Under the pieces are notes generated by a model, which saw nothing but the letters and a program-made list of their open reading frames with translations, did not search any database and was not told the origin of the DNA. A DNA stretch of 31,844 bases, taken from CAZGMJ01 sp964526785. Its GTDB lineage: Bacteria; Planctomycetota; Phycisphaerae; Sedimentisphaerales; Anaerobacaceae. A program made the translations under genes and the position numbers. Positions 1 to 8,013 of this stretch are shown one piece after another (position 1 is the stretch's first letter; each line of letters begins with the position of its first letter). Location of the stretch: NCBI GenBank assembly GCA_964526785.1, contig CAZGMJ010000059.1, positions 1 through 31,844 on the forward strand, given 5' to 3'.

Positions 1-128
1 CGGCAATGAGGCTCTATCTTGATAACACCGAACCACACTTCTTGGGACAGTTACTGGAATCAGATATTCAGGTTGTCACCCCTGATATTGCGGGTTTTGG
101 CGGCGTGGCGCTCAACAGCAGTCATTGA
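1..128 (+). CDS. C-terminal fragment of an unidentified protein, cut by the window edge
   Basis: A plus-strand frame is open from the left edge (first full codon at base 3) to a TGA at 126-128, giving 41 residues that end in VTPDIAGFGGVALNSSH. The composition is protein-like (mixed hydrophobic and acidic residues, no arginine or cysteine excess). The gene would converge on nrdJ, leaving a 116-bp gap that holds a hairpin, as expected for two gene ends meeting. An internal ATG at 6-8 has no visible Shine-Dalgarno site, so the true start is probably outside the window. I do not recognise the family. A chance open frame of this length is possible. Confidence 0.4.
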   Translation, partial: AMRLYLDNTEPHFLGQLLESDIQVVTPDIAGFGGVALNSSH

Positions 129-171
129 GGACGGCTTACTATGAGTCGGAGTACCTATTGCGATCGATGAG

Positions 172-204
172 GCGGTTGCCGGCCATTCGGCGACCAGCAA
201 CCGC
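172..204. terminator. Stem-loop between convergent gene ends
   Basis: A perfect 8-bp inverted repeat, GCGGTTGC (172-179) and GCAACCGC (197-204), encloses a GC-rich 17-nt loop. It lies between the stop of the left-edge gene (128) and the stop of nrdJ (245). Position suggests a shared transcript end, but neither side carries a U-tract, so a classical intrinsic terminator is not shown. Confidence 0.35.
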
Positions 205-244
205 ATACAGTCCAGACAACACTTTCAACATACCGCTTCTTCAG

Positions 245-3200
245 TCAGGAACAACCCATGGAATTGCCACAGTTAAAACACTTGTAGCAGGTTCCATTGC
301 GAACAGTGATTGAGCCGCATATATCGCAGGCCGGGGCGTCATCCAGCAGATGCTCGAACTGCGAGTTGAATTGCTGCATTATTGCAGATTCGCTCTTTAT
401 CTGGAGATTCCCTTCGGTAGCCGAGGATTCCACCATCACACCCATACGATTGTTCACAGTCTCGATTCGCTGGGTCGGAGGCGCTTTTGGTGTTGGTTTG
501 GCAGAACCGTTCCCACCACTCTGCTCGCTACTGCCCGCTTTGGCACTGCCGCCTCGTACCTCCGCGATCTTTTTGGCCAGATCCTTGGTTTTCTCGACCA
601 ACTGACGGGCCGTTGTGTTGTTCTTGCTCTCACCTGTATTCGGAGCCGAAGCACGGTTGGGCAGGTTCTTATCCGCATAGCCCGGTATGAATTGACATCC
701 GAGCCAGCAGAAGATGTAATCGATCAGGCTCTTGGCAAACGGCATATCACGATTCGATGTCATGCCGGAAGGCTCGAACCTGGCATGTCGGAACTTGTCC
801 ACCAAGGTAATCAGAGGCACGCCGTACTGAAGCGACATGGAAGTACATGTGCCGATTACATCCATAAGGCCGCCGACGGTGCTGCCCTCCTTGGCCATAG
901 TGATGAATAGTTCACCAGGCTGTCCGTCCTCGTATAGCCCCACCGTCAGGTAGCCTTCATGTCCTGCAACTGAGAATTTGTGTGTGATGCTGTGCCTCGT
1001 ATCGGGCAGGCGTCGCCTGAACGGGCGAGCCGCCGGTTGCGCCTCAGCGGTTTTCGCCTTGGCGTCCTTGTGTTTGTCGGTCTGGACCGGCTGCATCCGT
1101 TTGGAGCCATCCCGGTATATCGCAACCGCTTTGAGGCCGAGCTTCCAGCCTTCCTCGTATGCCGATGCGATTTGTTCGGCCGTGCTTTCCTTGGCCATAT
1201 TGATTGTCTTGCTGATGGCTCCGGAGAGGAACGGCTGAACCGCAGCCATCATCTTGAGATGCGCTACGTAACTGATGGATCGTTTGCCTTTGCGCGGCTG
1301 GAAGGCACAATCGAAAATGGGCAAATGATCCGGATCGATTCGCGGCGAGCCTTCGATCGTCTCATTCTCGTCGATGAAATCGCAGATCGCCTTTATCTCC
1401 TCAACGCCGTAACCAAGCCTCTCGAGCGCCATAGGCACTGTCTTATTGACGAGTTTGAGCATTCCGCCGCCCGCAAGGAGCTTGTATTTGACCAGCGCAA
1501 TATCCGGCTCGATTCCCGTCGTGTCGCAGTCCATCAAGAAGCCAATCGTGCCCGTCGGGGCCAGCACGCTGGCCTGCGCATTGCGATAGCCGTGTTTGGT
1601 GCCTGCGTCCAGGGCCTCATCCCAGCAGTCCTTGGCCGCATTGCGCAGATACTCGGGGCAATGCGACTCCAGGATATCGTGGGCGTGCTGACGGTGCATG
1701 TTGATCACCTTAAGCATGGGATCGGCGTTCTTCTCGAACTCCTCGAAAGGCCCTTTCAGTGCGGCCATTTCAGCGCTGACCGTGTAAGCGGTGCCGGTCA
1801 GTATGGCGGTAATCGCCCCTGCGATCGATCTGGCCTGGTCGGAATCGTAGGGCATGGCCAGGCTCATCAGGAAAGAACCCAGATTGGCGTACCCCAGGCC
1901 CAGCGGCCTGAACAGGTGGCTGTTCCTGGCGATCGGGGCTTCGGGATAACTGCCGTTATCCACCAGAATCTCCTGCGCAATCAGGAATATACGCACTGCA
2001 CGCTGGAAAGCCTCGATATCGAAAGTCCCGTCCTCCCTGCGGAACTTCATAAGATTGAGCGATGCCAGATTGCAGGCCGAATCATCGACAAACATGTATT
2101 CGCTGCACGGATTCGATGCGTTAATCGGCCCCGAATTCGGGCACGTGTGCCAGCGATTGATCGTGCTGTGGTATTGCAGACCCGGATCGCCGCACACGCG
2201 AGTACCCTCGGCGATCAGATCGAGCAGTTCGCGGGCGGAGTGTTCGTCCATTTTGTCAGCCGTGGTAACCGCAAACGTGCTCCATTTATCCTCTCGCTCG
2301 GCCGCCTGCATGAATTCGTCGGTGACCCGAACCGAGAGATTCGAATTCTGGAACATGACGCTGTCGTAGGCCTCGCTGTTGTACTCCCCGCTGTAGCCCG
2401 CGTCGATCAGCGCCCAAGCCTTTTTCTCTTCTTCCATCTTGGCGGTGATGAACTCCTTGATATCCGGATGGTCGACCTTGAGCGATTGCATCTTGGCCGC
2501 ACGCCGCGTTTTACCTCCGGACTTGATCACCGCTGCAATCTGGTCGTACACGCGCATGAAACTCAACGGCCCCGATGGCTTGCCACCACCCGAGAGTTTC
2601 TCCTTGCTGCTTCGCAGGGTGCTCAGGTCCGTACCCGTACCGGAACCATGCTTGAACAGCATGGCTTCGGAGTTTGCCAAACGCATGATATCTTCCATCG
2701 AATCCTTGACGGATTGAATAAAGCAGGCCGACGCCTGCGGGAATTCGTAACTGTTCTCACAGGGAACCGCTTTGTTCTGCCTGGCGTCCCAGTGGAAGTT
2801 GTGCTTGCTGCCCTCGATGCCGTACACGTCGAAGAGGCCCACATTGAACCACACCGGAGAATTGAACGCCCCGTACTGATTCACACACAGCCACGCCAGT
2901 TCGTTGTAATAGACGTCGGCATCCTTCTCGCTCGCCAGGTAACCATCCCGCAAACCACGATCCGCAATTGTTCGGGCGACTCGGTGGACAAGCTGCTTGA
3001 CGGAGTTCTCTCTTTCGCCGGTCTCGACGTCTCCATAGAAATACTTGCTCGCAACAACTTTGGTTGCAAGCTGGCTCCAGCCGGTGGGAACCTCGATATC
3101 GTCCTGCTCGAATACGGCCTGGCCGTTATCGCCGGTTATCCTGGCCGAACGCTTTTCCCATTCGAGTTCATCGAAAGGATGAACACCCGCAGTAGAAAAA

Positions 3201-3304
3201 TACTGCTCAACAGTCAAACCTTCGCTCCGGCGCGCATCTTCAGGCATCTTCGACTTGCTCTTCTCGGATTTGAAGGGGTTCTCAGGGTCGAATTTGTACG
3301 ACAT
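245..3304 (-). CDS. nrdJ: Vitamin B12-dependent ribonucleotide reductase (class II)
   Basis: This protein of 1019 residues should reduce ribonucleotides to deoxyribonucleotides using adenosylcobalamin, in the cytoplasm and without need of oxygen. Family signatures are visible: a first redox cysteine in ASACFIQS (Cys194), the radical-site motif NPCSE (Cys400, Glu402), and the partner cysteine in ACNLASLN (Cys411). A TSCPD-type domain follows at about 770-890 (SVAGHEGYLTVGLYEDGQPGE, then GTCTSMSLQYGVP). The tail ends in a cysteine cluster (CDICG, CYKCFNCG, GCS), a probable zinc-binding or redox-relay tail. Length fits the large NrdJ type. The ATG at 3304 has GGAGG seven bases upstream. No nrdR or activase gene is nearby. 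The upstream region is rich in palindromes, described separately. A long open frame on the opposite strand is a shadow. Confidence 0.97.
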   Translation of the reverse strand: MSYKFDPENPFKSEKSKSKMPEDARRSEGLTVEQYFSTAGVHPFDELEWEKRSARITGDNGQAVFEQDDIEVPTGWSQLATKVVASKYFYGDVETGERENSVKQLVHRVARTIADRGLRDGYLASEKDADVYYNELAWLCVNQYGAFNSPVWFNVGLFDVYGIEGSKHNFHWDARQNKAVPCENSYEFPQASACFIQSVKDSMEDIMRLANSEAMLFKHGSGTGTDLSTLRSSKEKLSGGGKPSGPLSFMRVYDQIAAVIKSGGKTRRAAKMQSLKVDHPDIKEFITAKMEEEKKAWALIDAGYSGEYNSEAYDSVMFQNSNLSVRVTDEFMQAAEREDKWSTFAVTTADKMDEHSARELLDLIAEGTRVCGDPGLQYHSTINRWHTCPNSGPINASNPCSEYMFVDDSACNLASLNLMKFRREDGTFDIEAFQRAVRIFLIAQEILVDNGSYPEAPIARNSHLFRPLGLGYANLGSFLMSLAMPYDSDQARSIAGAITAILTGTAYTVSAEMAALKGPFEEFEKNADPMLKVINMHRQHAHDILESHCPEYLRNAAKDCWDEALDAGTKHGYRNAQASVLAPTGTIGFLMDCDTTGIEPDIALVKYKLLAGGGMLKLVNKTVPMALERLGYGVEEIKAICDFIDENETIEGSPRIDPDHLPIFDCAFQPRKGKRSISYVAHLKMMAAVQPFLSGAISKTINMAKESTAEQIASAYEEGWKLGLKAVAIYRDGSKRMQPVQTDKHKDAKAKTAEAQPAARPFRRRLPDTRHSITHKFSVAGHEGYLTVGLYEDGQPGELFITMAKEGSTVGGLMDVIGTCTSMSLQYGVPLITLVDKFRHARFEPSGMTSNRDMPFAKSLIDYIFCWLGCQFIPGYADKNLPNRASAPNTGESKNNTTARQLVEKTKDLAKKIAEVRGGSAKAGSSEQSGGNGSAKPTPKAPPTQRIETVNNRMGVMVESSATEGNLQIKSESAIMQQFNSQFEHLLDDAPACDICGSITVRNGTCYKCFNCGNSMGCS

Positions 3305-3334
3305 TTATACGCCTCCATGCGAAAAAAGGTACCG

Positions 3335-3344
3335 CTATATATAG
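3335..3344. promoter_or_regulatory. 10-bp palindrome, candidate NrdR-box core, upstream of nrdJ
   Basis: CTATATATAG is a perfect palindrome 31 bp upstream of the nrdJ start. NrdR boxes have an AT-rich core of this shape, usually with ACA/TGT flanks; here the flanks do not match. It could equally be a -10-like element. Only one copy is seen, whereas NrdR boxes normally come in pairs. Confidence 0.3.
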
Positions 3345-3365
3345 AAAAATCGCCGGGAATAATAC

Positions 3366-3387
3366 CAGATGTTGTACCAAACATCTG
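3366..3387. repeat. Perfect 8-bp inverted repeat upstream of nrdJ
   Basis: CAGATGTT (3366-3373) and AACATCTG (3380-3387) are exact reverse complements around a 6-bp spacer. The flank ATCTGTAAA (3383-3391) recurs exactly at 3424-3432, 41 bp away, or about four helical turns. This could be an operator for a dimeric regulator or a leader hairpin in the nrdJ transcript. Confidence 0.5.
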
Positions 3388-3435
3388 TAAAACAAGTATC
3401 GGCAAACTAACGATATTCGAACAATCTGTAAAGAG

Positions 3436-3451
3436 CAAATTTCCAAATTTG
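3436..3451. repeat. Perfect 7-bp inverted repeat upstream of nrdJ
   Basis: CAAATTT (3436-3442) and AAATTTG (3445-3451) flank a CC dinucleotide. This 16-bp AT-rich near-palindrome lies 132 bp upstream of the nrdJ start. The short spacer suits a protein-binding site better than an RNA hairpin. Confidence 0.4.
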
Positions 3452-3510
3452 TCCTGAAAATCAGACCGACCGGCGATTACTCCTTGCAATCACTCAATCT
3501 ACGAAAGAAA

Positions 3511-3537
3511 AAATTTCGCCATGATTTTCATCATGGC
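3511..3537 (-). terminator. Hairpin followed by a T-run on the minus strand, far upstream of nrdJ
   Basis: GCCATGAT (3518-3525) and ATCATGGC (3530-3537) form an 8-bp stem with a TTTC tetraloop. Read on the minus strand the stem is followed by GAAA and then TTTTTTT. It resembles an intrinsic terminator or attenuator for minus-strand transcription. No minus-strand gene lies immediately upstream, so it may guard nrdJ from antisense read-through of the glycoside hydrolase region, or act as a leader attenuator. Confidence 0.35.
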
Positions 3538-3649
3538 TCTCGCATTCACACAACGCACTGCAAAAACCGCAGCCCATTACAGTAACGTTGTGTTTTCCTA
3601 CGCAATATTTGGCCACAGATTGCCTCGCCTGCGAAACCTCGGATTCTTC

Positions 3650-3678
3650 TTCGCGTGCTCCGGCAGCATGCCTATAAT
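3650..3678 (+). promoter_or_regulatory. Candidate sigma70 promoter of the glycoside hydrolase gene
   Basis: A perfect -10 hexamer TATAAT lies at 3673-3678, 38 bp before the GTG start. A 17-bp spacer leads to TTCGCG (3650-3655), which matches the -35 consensus at only three positions. The -10 carries most of the support. Confidence 0.45.
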
Positions 3679-3716
3679 ACGATTGTATCAGAAAACATAC
3701 TTGAAAGGACCAGGTT

Positions 3717-5126
3717 GTGATTTCCATCAAGCTCCGAGCACATGCATTGTTTGTGCTCACATGGACAGTCGTTCTTGCCAATGTATTGCCGGCCGACAAG
3801 ATACCATACGAACCGCTTGGAACCATCAGGCCTCGACACGCCCGAGAGATAGAAGCATCGAACTGGTCCGTCGGCGCTGAGACGATGGACCGCGATTATA
3901 CAATCTATCAGAACTGGAAGCATTTTCTCGGCCCACTCGGCTTCAAAAAGGCCCGCATACAGGGTGGCTGGGCAAAAACAGAGACCCAACCAGGCGTTTA
4001 CAACTGGCAGTGGCTCGACGAGATCATCCATGACATGGTCAAGCAGGGGGTCGAGCCATGGGCGTGTCTTTGCTATGGCAACAAGCTGTACGAATCAGGC
4101 GGGGGCACCAGACTCGGAGCAGGACTGCCATCCTCGGGACAGGCTCTTGAGGCGTGGAAGAAGTGGGTACGCGCAATGGTCGAACGATATGACGAGCAGG
4201 TCGACGAATGGGAAGTATGGAATGAGCCCAATCTCCGAGGCTCGAACGGCGCGCGTGCATATGCTCGCTTTCTTATCCAGACGGCCCAAACGATCCGGGA
4301 TGTACAGCCCGACGCAACCATCATCGCAATGGCCATGGCGGGCGTCAAACCCGGGTTCACAGACGAGGTCCTGACCATCCTGGCCAAGCAGGATAAGCTG
4401 CATCTGGTGAACGAGATCACCTATCATCCGTACAAGCACAACCCTGATGAAAGCTACGTACAGGTCGCCAGACTAAAGGACGTCGTCGCGAAGCAATCAC
4501 CCCACATATCGATCCGCCAGGGGGAAAACGGCGCCCCTTCCGCCCGCCGAAGAACCAAGGCCCTGAGCAACTACGACTGGACGGAGCTTTCTCAGGCCAA
4601 ATGGGCGCTGCGCAGACTTCTGGGCGACCTCGGACGCGACATTCCATCGTCCTACTTCGCCATCATGGACATGAAGTACCCCGACGAAATGAACATGAAA
4701 GGTCTGCTCAAATCAACGGAGGATCAGACCGTCGAGTATGCCAAACCCGCCTACTATGCGTTGCAGAACCTTGCGGCGGTCTTTGACAATCAGCTCCGTC
4801 GAATAGAAGACTATACCTTTCCAACAGATAGCAGCAACTCATTATCGGTCTTTGGCTATGAGAACAAGCACTCCGGGGCACAAATCGTAACAATCTGGCT
4901 CGACGGAGAGATTCCGGGCAACAGCACAGAAAAGACGCTCATGGACCTCACCCTGCCGAAAGGTCGCTTCGAAAACCCCTGCTATGTGGACCTGCGGACC
5001 GGCCGAGTGTATACAATTCCCAACGAAAACTGGTCCTTAAAGAGTACCAGTTGTCGCTTCAAACAAGTCCCATGCTATGACAGCCCGATCCTGATTGCAG
5101 AACAGAACGCCCTGCCCCTCCGATGA
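3717..5126 (+). CDS. Secreted clan GH-A glycoside hydrolase, GH39-like
   Basis: The first 26 or so residues form a Sec-type signal peptide (short basic start, hydrophobic LFVLTWTVVLANV core), so the 469-residue protein should be exported. The body looks like a (beta/alpha)8 barrel of clan GH-A. YEVWNEPN-like sequence EWEVWNEPN places the acid/base glutamate at Glu170, and RQGENGAP places a candidate nucleophile at Glu270, 100 residues later, which is usual spacing for the clan. A smaller beta-rich C-terminal segment (about 370-469) follows, as in GH39 enzymes. The start is GTG at 3717 with GAAAGGA about 10 bases upstream. Substrate cannot be read from the sequence; beta-xyloside or related links are family possibilities only. 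It may share transcription with the uvrC-like gene 103 bp downstream. Confidence 0.8.
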   Translation: MISIKLRAHALFVLTWTVVLANVLPADKIPYEPLGTIRPRHAREIEASNWSVGAETMDRDYTIYQNWKHFLGPLGFKKARIQGGWAKTETQPGVYNWQWLDEIIHDMVKQGVEPWACLCYGNKLYESGGGTRLGAGLPSSGQALEAWKKWVRAMVERYDEQVDEWEVWNEPNLRGSNGARAYARFLIQTAQTIRDVQPDATIIAMAMAGVKPGFTDEVLTILAKQDKLHLVNEITYHPYKHNPDESYVQVARLKDVVAKQSPHISIRQGENGAPSARRRTKALSNYDWTELSQAKWALRRLLGDLGRDIPSSYFAIMDMKYPDEMNMKGLLKSTEDQTVEYAKPAYYALQNLAAVFDNQLRRIEDYTFPTDSSNSLSVFGYENKHSGAQIVTIWLDGEIPGNSTEKTLMDLTLPKGRFENPCYVDLRTGRVYTIPNENWSLKSTSCRFKQVPCYDSPILIAEQNALPLR

Positions 5127-5168
5127 ATACCAGGGGGCAAACATCATCGACGCATCTGCCGTACTACT

Positions 5169-5207
5169 GCGAAACTCGATAAATACCAGTTCAACTATCG
5201 ATTTCGC
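5169..5207. repeat. Long stem-loop between the glycoside hydrolase and uvrC-like genes
   Basis: GCGAAA-C-TCGAT (5169-5180) pairs with ATCGATTTCGC (5197-5207), giving 11 pairs with one bulged C and a 16-nt loop. It ends 22 bp before the GTG start of the uvrC-like gene. No U-tract follows on either strand. It may be a transcript 3' end or may influence initiation at the downstream start, which lacks a clear Shine-Dalgarno site. Confidence 0.4.
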
Positions 5208-5229
5208 ATCAAAACCCATTTAACGTACT

Positions 5230-6573
5230 GTGAACGAACGAGACAAAAAGACAGAAGCCATTCGCAATACACTGCGCGATTTCCCCACCGGCCCCGGTCT
5301 GTATTTCATGAAAGACTCCGAAGACAGGGTCCTGTACATCGGCAAGGCCAAGAATATCCGCTCGCGTACGGCCAGCTATTTCCAGCCGAGCGTGGATATC
5401 GTCGCTTCGCGCGGCCCCAAGATTGCTGAGATGATCGACAAGGTCGCCACCGTCGATTACATCGAGACCAACAGTGAGGTCGAGGCACTTCTGGCCGAGG
5501 CCAGGCTGATTAAGGATATTCGTCCCCCCTACAACACAGACCTCGTGGACGATAAGACATTTCCCTACCTCGAAATCACGACCGGCGACGACTTCCCGGG
5601 GGTATACATCACGCGGCGGCCCCGTGCCAAGGGTACACGTCTTTTCGGCCCATTTGCCGGGGCAAACGACCTGAGACAGGTGCTGGTGGTGCTCCAGAAG
5701 ATATTTCGTTTTCGCACGTGCAATCTGGATATCTCCGAAAGCGATCCCAAGCGACGATTCTTTCGACCGTGTCTGCTGTACAGCATCAAGCAGTGCACCG
5801 CCCCGTGTGCAGCCAGAATAGACAAGCAGGACTATCGCAAACGCGTCATCGGCGACCTGGTCAGATTCCTTCGATCCAAGCGTTCGACGGTTCTGCGGCA
5901 ACTTAAGAAGCAAATGGGCGAAGCATCCGAGGCGATGGAGTACGAAAAGGCCGCTATGTTCCGGGACCGCATCCGCCTGATAGAGAATCTTGACCGCAGG
6001 GGGACGCCCGATGCGCACGTTCAACCTGAAGTCTTCGCCGCCGATCCTTCAGAAGCCCTCTTACAATTGCGTAAGGTGCTCAAAAGCGACGAACCCATAC
6101 GCATTATCGAGGGGATGGATATTGCCAATATCGCGGGACAGGAGGCCGTCGGTTCACTCGTCAAGTTCATTGACGGCAGGCCCTTCAAAAGCAGCTACCG
6201 CCGGTTCAGGATCAAAACCGTCCAGGGCATCGACGACTACGCTATGATCGCCGAGGTGGTCAGGCGGCGGTACAAATACGCCCTCAAGGGTGAAGAACTC
6301 TGGCCCGACCTGATTTTGATCGACGGCGGCCTGGGGCATCTGCACGCCGCCCAGAAGGCTCTGGAGGAGCTAAGCGCCCCGCCAGTACGAATTGCGTCAA
6401 TCGCCAAGAAACACGAAGAGATATACCTTCCCGAGGCGCAGGGCCCCGTCAGGCTCGGCTCCACCGCCCCGGCTCGCAAACTTCTACAGTATGTGAGGGA
6501 CGAAGCCCACCGTTTTGCTCAGCATTATCATCATATCCTGCGAAGCAAGAAGCTGCTGAACGAAGGTCCATAG
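5230..6573 (+). CDS. uvrC: Compact UvrC-like excinuclease subunit (no HhH tail)
   Basis: UvrC makes the two incisions of nucleotide excision repair. Here an N-terminal GIY-YIG domain (about 15-100, with GLYFM and VLYIGKAKN, Tyr25 and Tyr36), a four-cysteine cluster (Cys164, 181, 189, 193; the iron-sulfur site of UvrC), a UVR motif (about 225-254) and the RNase-H-like nuclease core (about 293-440) are all present. Asp297, Asp365 (LIDGG) and His427 (RDEAHRFA) match the 5'-incision catalytic residues. Two canonical parts are missing. The linker between UVR motif and nuclease core is about 40 residues rather than roughly 160, and the protein stops at residue 447, directly after the nuclease core, without the C-terminal helix-hairpin-helix pair. 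No frameshifted remainder is visible downstream. An in-frame TAA at 5221 makes GTG 5230 the earliest start; no clear Shine-Dalgarno site precedes it. Confidence 0.88.
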   Translation: MNERDKKTEAIRNTLRDFPTGPGLYFMKDSEDRVLYIGKAKNIRSRTASYFQPSVDIVASRGPKIAEMIDKVATVDYIETNSEVEALLAEARLIKDIRPPYNTDLVDDKTFPYLEITTGDDFPGVYITRRPRAKGTRLFGPFAGANDLRQVLVVLQKIFRFRTCNLDISESDPKRRFFRPCLLYSIKQCTAPCAARIDKQDYRKRVIGDLVRFLRSKRSTVLRQLKKQMGEASEAMEYEKAAMFRDRIRLIENLDRRGTPDAHVQPEVFAADPSEALLQLRKVLKSDEPIRIIEGMDIANIAGQEAVGSLVKFIDGRPFKSSYRRFRIKTVQGIDDYAMIAEVVRRRYKYALKGEELWPDLILIDGGLGHLHAAQKALEELSAPPVRIASIAKKHEEIYLPEAQGPVRLGSTAPARKLLQYVRDEAHRFAQHYHHILRSKKLLNEGP

Positions 6574-6586
6574 CCCAACGAACGTC

Positions 6587-6617
6587 TTGTCCTGCCCAAA
6601 ACCCGGTTCTATATAAT
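6587..6617 (+). promoter_or_regulatory. Candidate sigma70 promoter of the PQQ-repeat protein gene
   Basis: TTGTCC (6587-6592) is followed after 17 bp by TATATA (6610-6615) or after 19 bp by TATAAT (6612-6617). It lies in the 150-bp gap between the uvrC-like stop and the start at 6724, leaving a leader of about 100 nt. Confidence 0.45.
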
Positions 6618-6723
6618 AAAAACCGAACCAAATCCGTCTGAGAGTGTAGATAACAAGACACCTGGGCCCGTTAGTGGTCGATTGAAGCAGCTATTCGCTA
6701 ATGACTTATGTAGGGAAATGGAC

Positions 6724-7980
6724 ATGGGAAGAAAACACCACATCAGCAGCCTTATTGTACTGACACTTGGAATCTTCACAGCGACAACCGCCAATGCAGG
6801 CGACTGGCCCGGCTTTCAAGGCCCCAACGGCGACTGCACCTCCGATGAGACCGGGCTCATGAAGCAATGGCCCGCAGACGGCCCTGAGGTACTCTGGACG
6901 ACTGAAGTCGGACCGGGCTTCGGCGGCGTCGCCGCGGAGGACGGCAAGGTCTATATTCTCGATCGTATCAAGGGCGAGAGTGATGTCCTCAGATGCCTCG
7001 ATTTGAATACCGGCAAAGATCTGTGGAATTTCACGTACCATGCGCCGGGCCGGGTAAGCTATCCGGGGTCGCGCTCACATCCGACCCTGAGCGACAAGTA
7101 CATCTACATAGCAGGACCTATGGGCCATTTGCACTGCGTCAGCAAAGCGACGCACCAGCCCGTCTGGAGCACAAACTTCCTGGAATCGTTCAGCGCCCGC
7201 GTACCGCATTGGGCCGTCAGTCAGGCACCGGCGCTGTATGGAGATTCCGTAATCGTTGCCCCCGTCGCTAAGGATGCCGGCGTCGTGGCATACGATCGCA
7301 ACACAGGCGATCTGCTATGGAAATCCCCCGCACTCGAAGGCAAGATCAGCTACGCCTCACCCATTGTCACGAACCTCGCAGGTGTCGACCAGGTAATCAT
7401 TATCACAACCGATGGCATCACAGGCGTCGACGCAAATAACGGCGAGATACTCTGGTACAACGGGGACTGGCAGTGCCGAATTCCAATCGCCAGTGCCGCT
7501 CCGTTAGGAGACGGCCGTGTCTTTGCCAGTGGCGGCTATGGGGCAGGCTCCATCATGCTGCGCGTCGCGAAGGACGCCGGCGACTTTCAAGCCAAAACAC
7601 TCTGGCAGAGTGCCGAGTGCAAGGGCCAGATTCACCAGCCCATCTTCTACGAGGAGCATATCTACATTAACGCCAACGACAAAGGCAAGCGTGAAGGTTT
7701 GATGTGTCTGGACTTAGATGGCAACGTCAAATGGCAAACCGGCAGATCGCCGGGTTTTGACTGGGGCGGCATGCTGCTGGCCGAAGGAATGCTGTACGTA
7801 GTGGACGGCAATAAGGGCGATTTGTGCATGGTTAAGCCCGACCCGGCGGACTATAGGGAAGTCGCCCGCGCCAACTACCTCAGCGGCCCACAGATATGGG
7901 GCACGATCGCCCTCGCTGACGGCAGGATTCTGCTGCGGGACCAGAAGCAACTGCGCTGTGTAGACGTGCGGGCCGAATAG
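6724..7980 (+). CDS. Secreted PQQ-like beta-propeller repeat protein
   Basis: After a signal peptide (MGRKHHIS, then a hydrophobic stretch, cleavage near TANA-GDW) comes the opening DWPGFQGPNGD. Planctomycete propeller proteins of the PQQ-binding-like fold typically start this way. Repeats such as RCLDLNTGKDLW, VVAYDRNTGDLLWKS, ITGVDANNGEILWYNGDW and MCLDLDGNVKWQTG are propeller blades with the tryptophan-docking pattern. No catalytic dehydrogenase residues or PQQ-ligand set are evident, so it is more likely a binding or scaffold protein outside the cytoplasm than a quinoprotein enzyme. Upstream in-frame TTG and ATG codons exist at 6682 and 6718. ATG 6724 is preferred because AGGGA lies seven bases before it and the signal peptide then starts cleanly. 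The protein is 418 residues. Its end converges on the next gene with a 33-bp gap. Confidence 0.88.
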   Translation: MGRKHHISSLIVLTLGIFTATTANAGDWPGFQGPNGDCTSDETGLMKQWPADGPEVLWTTEVGPGFGGVAAEDGKVYILDRIKGESDVLRCLDLNTGKDLWNFTYHAPGRVSYPGSRSHPTLSDKYIYIAGPMGHLHCVSKATHQPVWSTNFLESFSARVPHWAVSQAPALYGDSVIVAPVAKDAGVVAYDRNTGDLLWKSPALEGKISYASPIVTNLAGVDQVIIITTDGITGVDANNGEILWYNGDWQCRIPIASAAPLGDGRVFASGGYGAGSIMLRVAKDAGDFQAKTLWQSAECKGQIHQPIFYEEHIYINANDKGKREGLMCLDLDGNVKWQTGRSPGFDWGGMLLAEGMLYVVDGNKGDLCMVKPDPADYREVARANYLSGPQIWGTIALADGRILLRDQKQLRCVDVRAE

Positions 7981-8013
7981 TCGAACCGTCCGACCCATTC
8001 AGCCGAATTGCAC

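Noticed and set aside
245..3304. Intein or frameshift in nrdJ, suspected because of its length
   Set aside because: The 1019 residues run in canonical order with active-site motifs, TSCPD-type domain and cysteine tail; the length is normal for this NrdJ type.
980..3457. Open frame of 825 codons on the plus strand
   Set aside because: It lies entirely antisense to nrdJ, whose motifs are clear. Its product is rich in Arg, His and Val without domains, as expected of a shadow frame opposite a GC-rich gene.
3305..3716. Cobalamin riboswitch for nrdJ
   Set aside because: Expected because the enzyme uses B12, but I could not find the conserved B12-box core on the minus strand.
3494..3826. 110-codon minus-strand frame upstream of nrdJ
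   Set aside because: It overlaps the signal-peptide region of the glycoside hydrolase gene and its promoter; composition is not protein-like and there is no ribosome-binding site.
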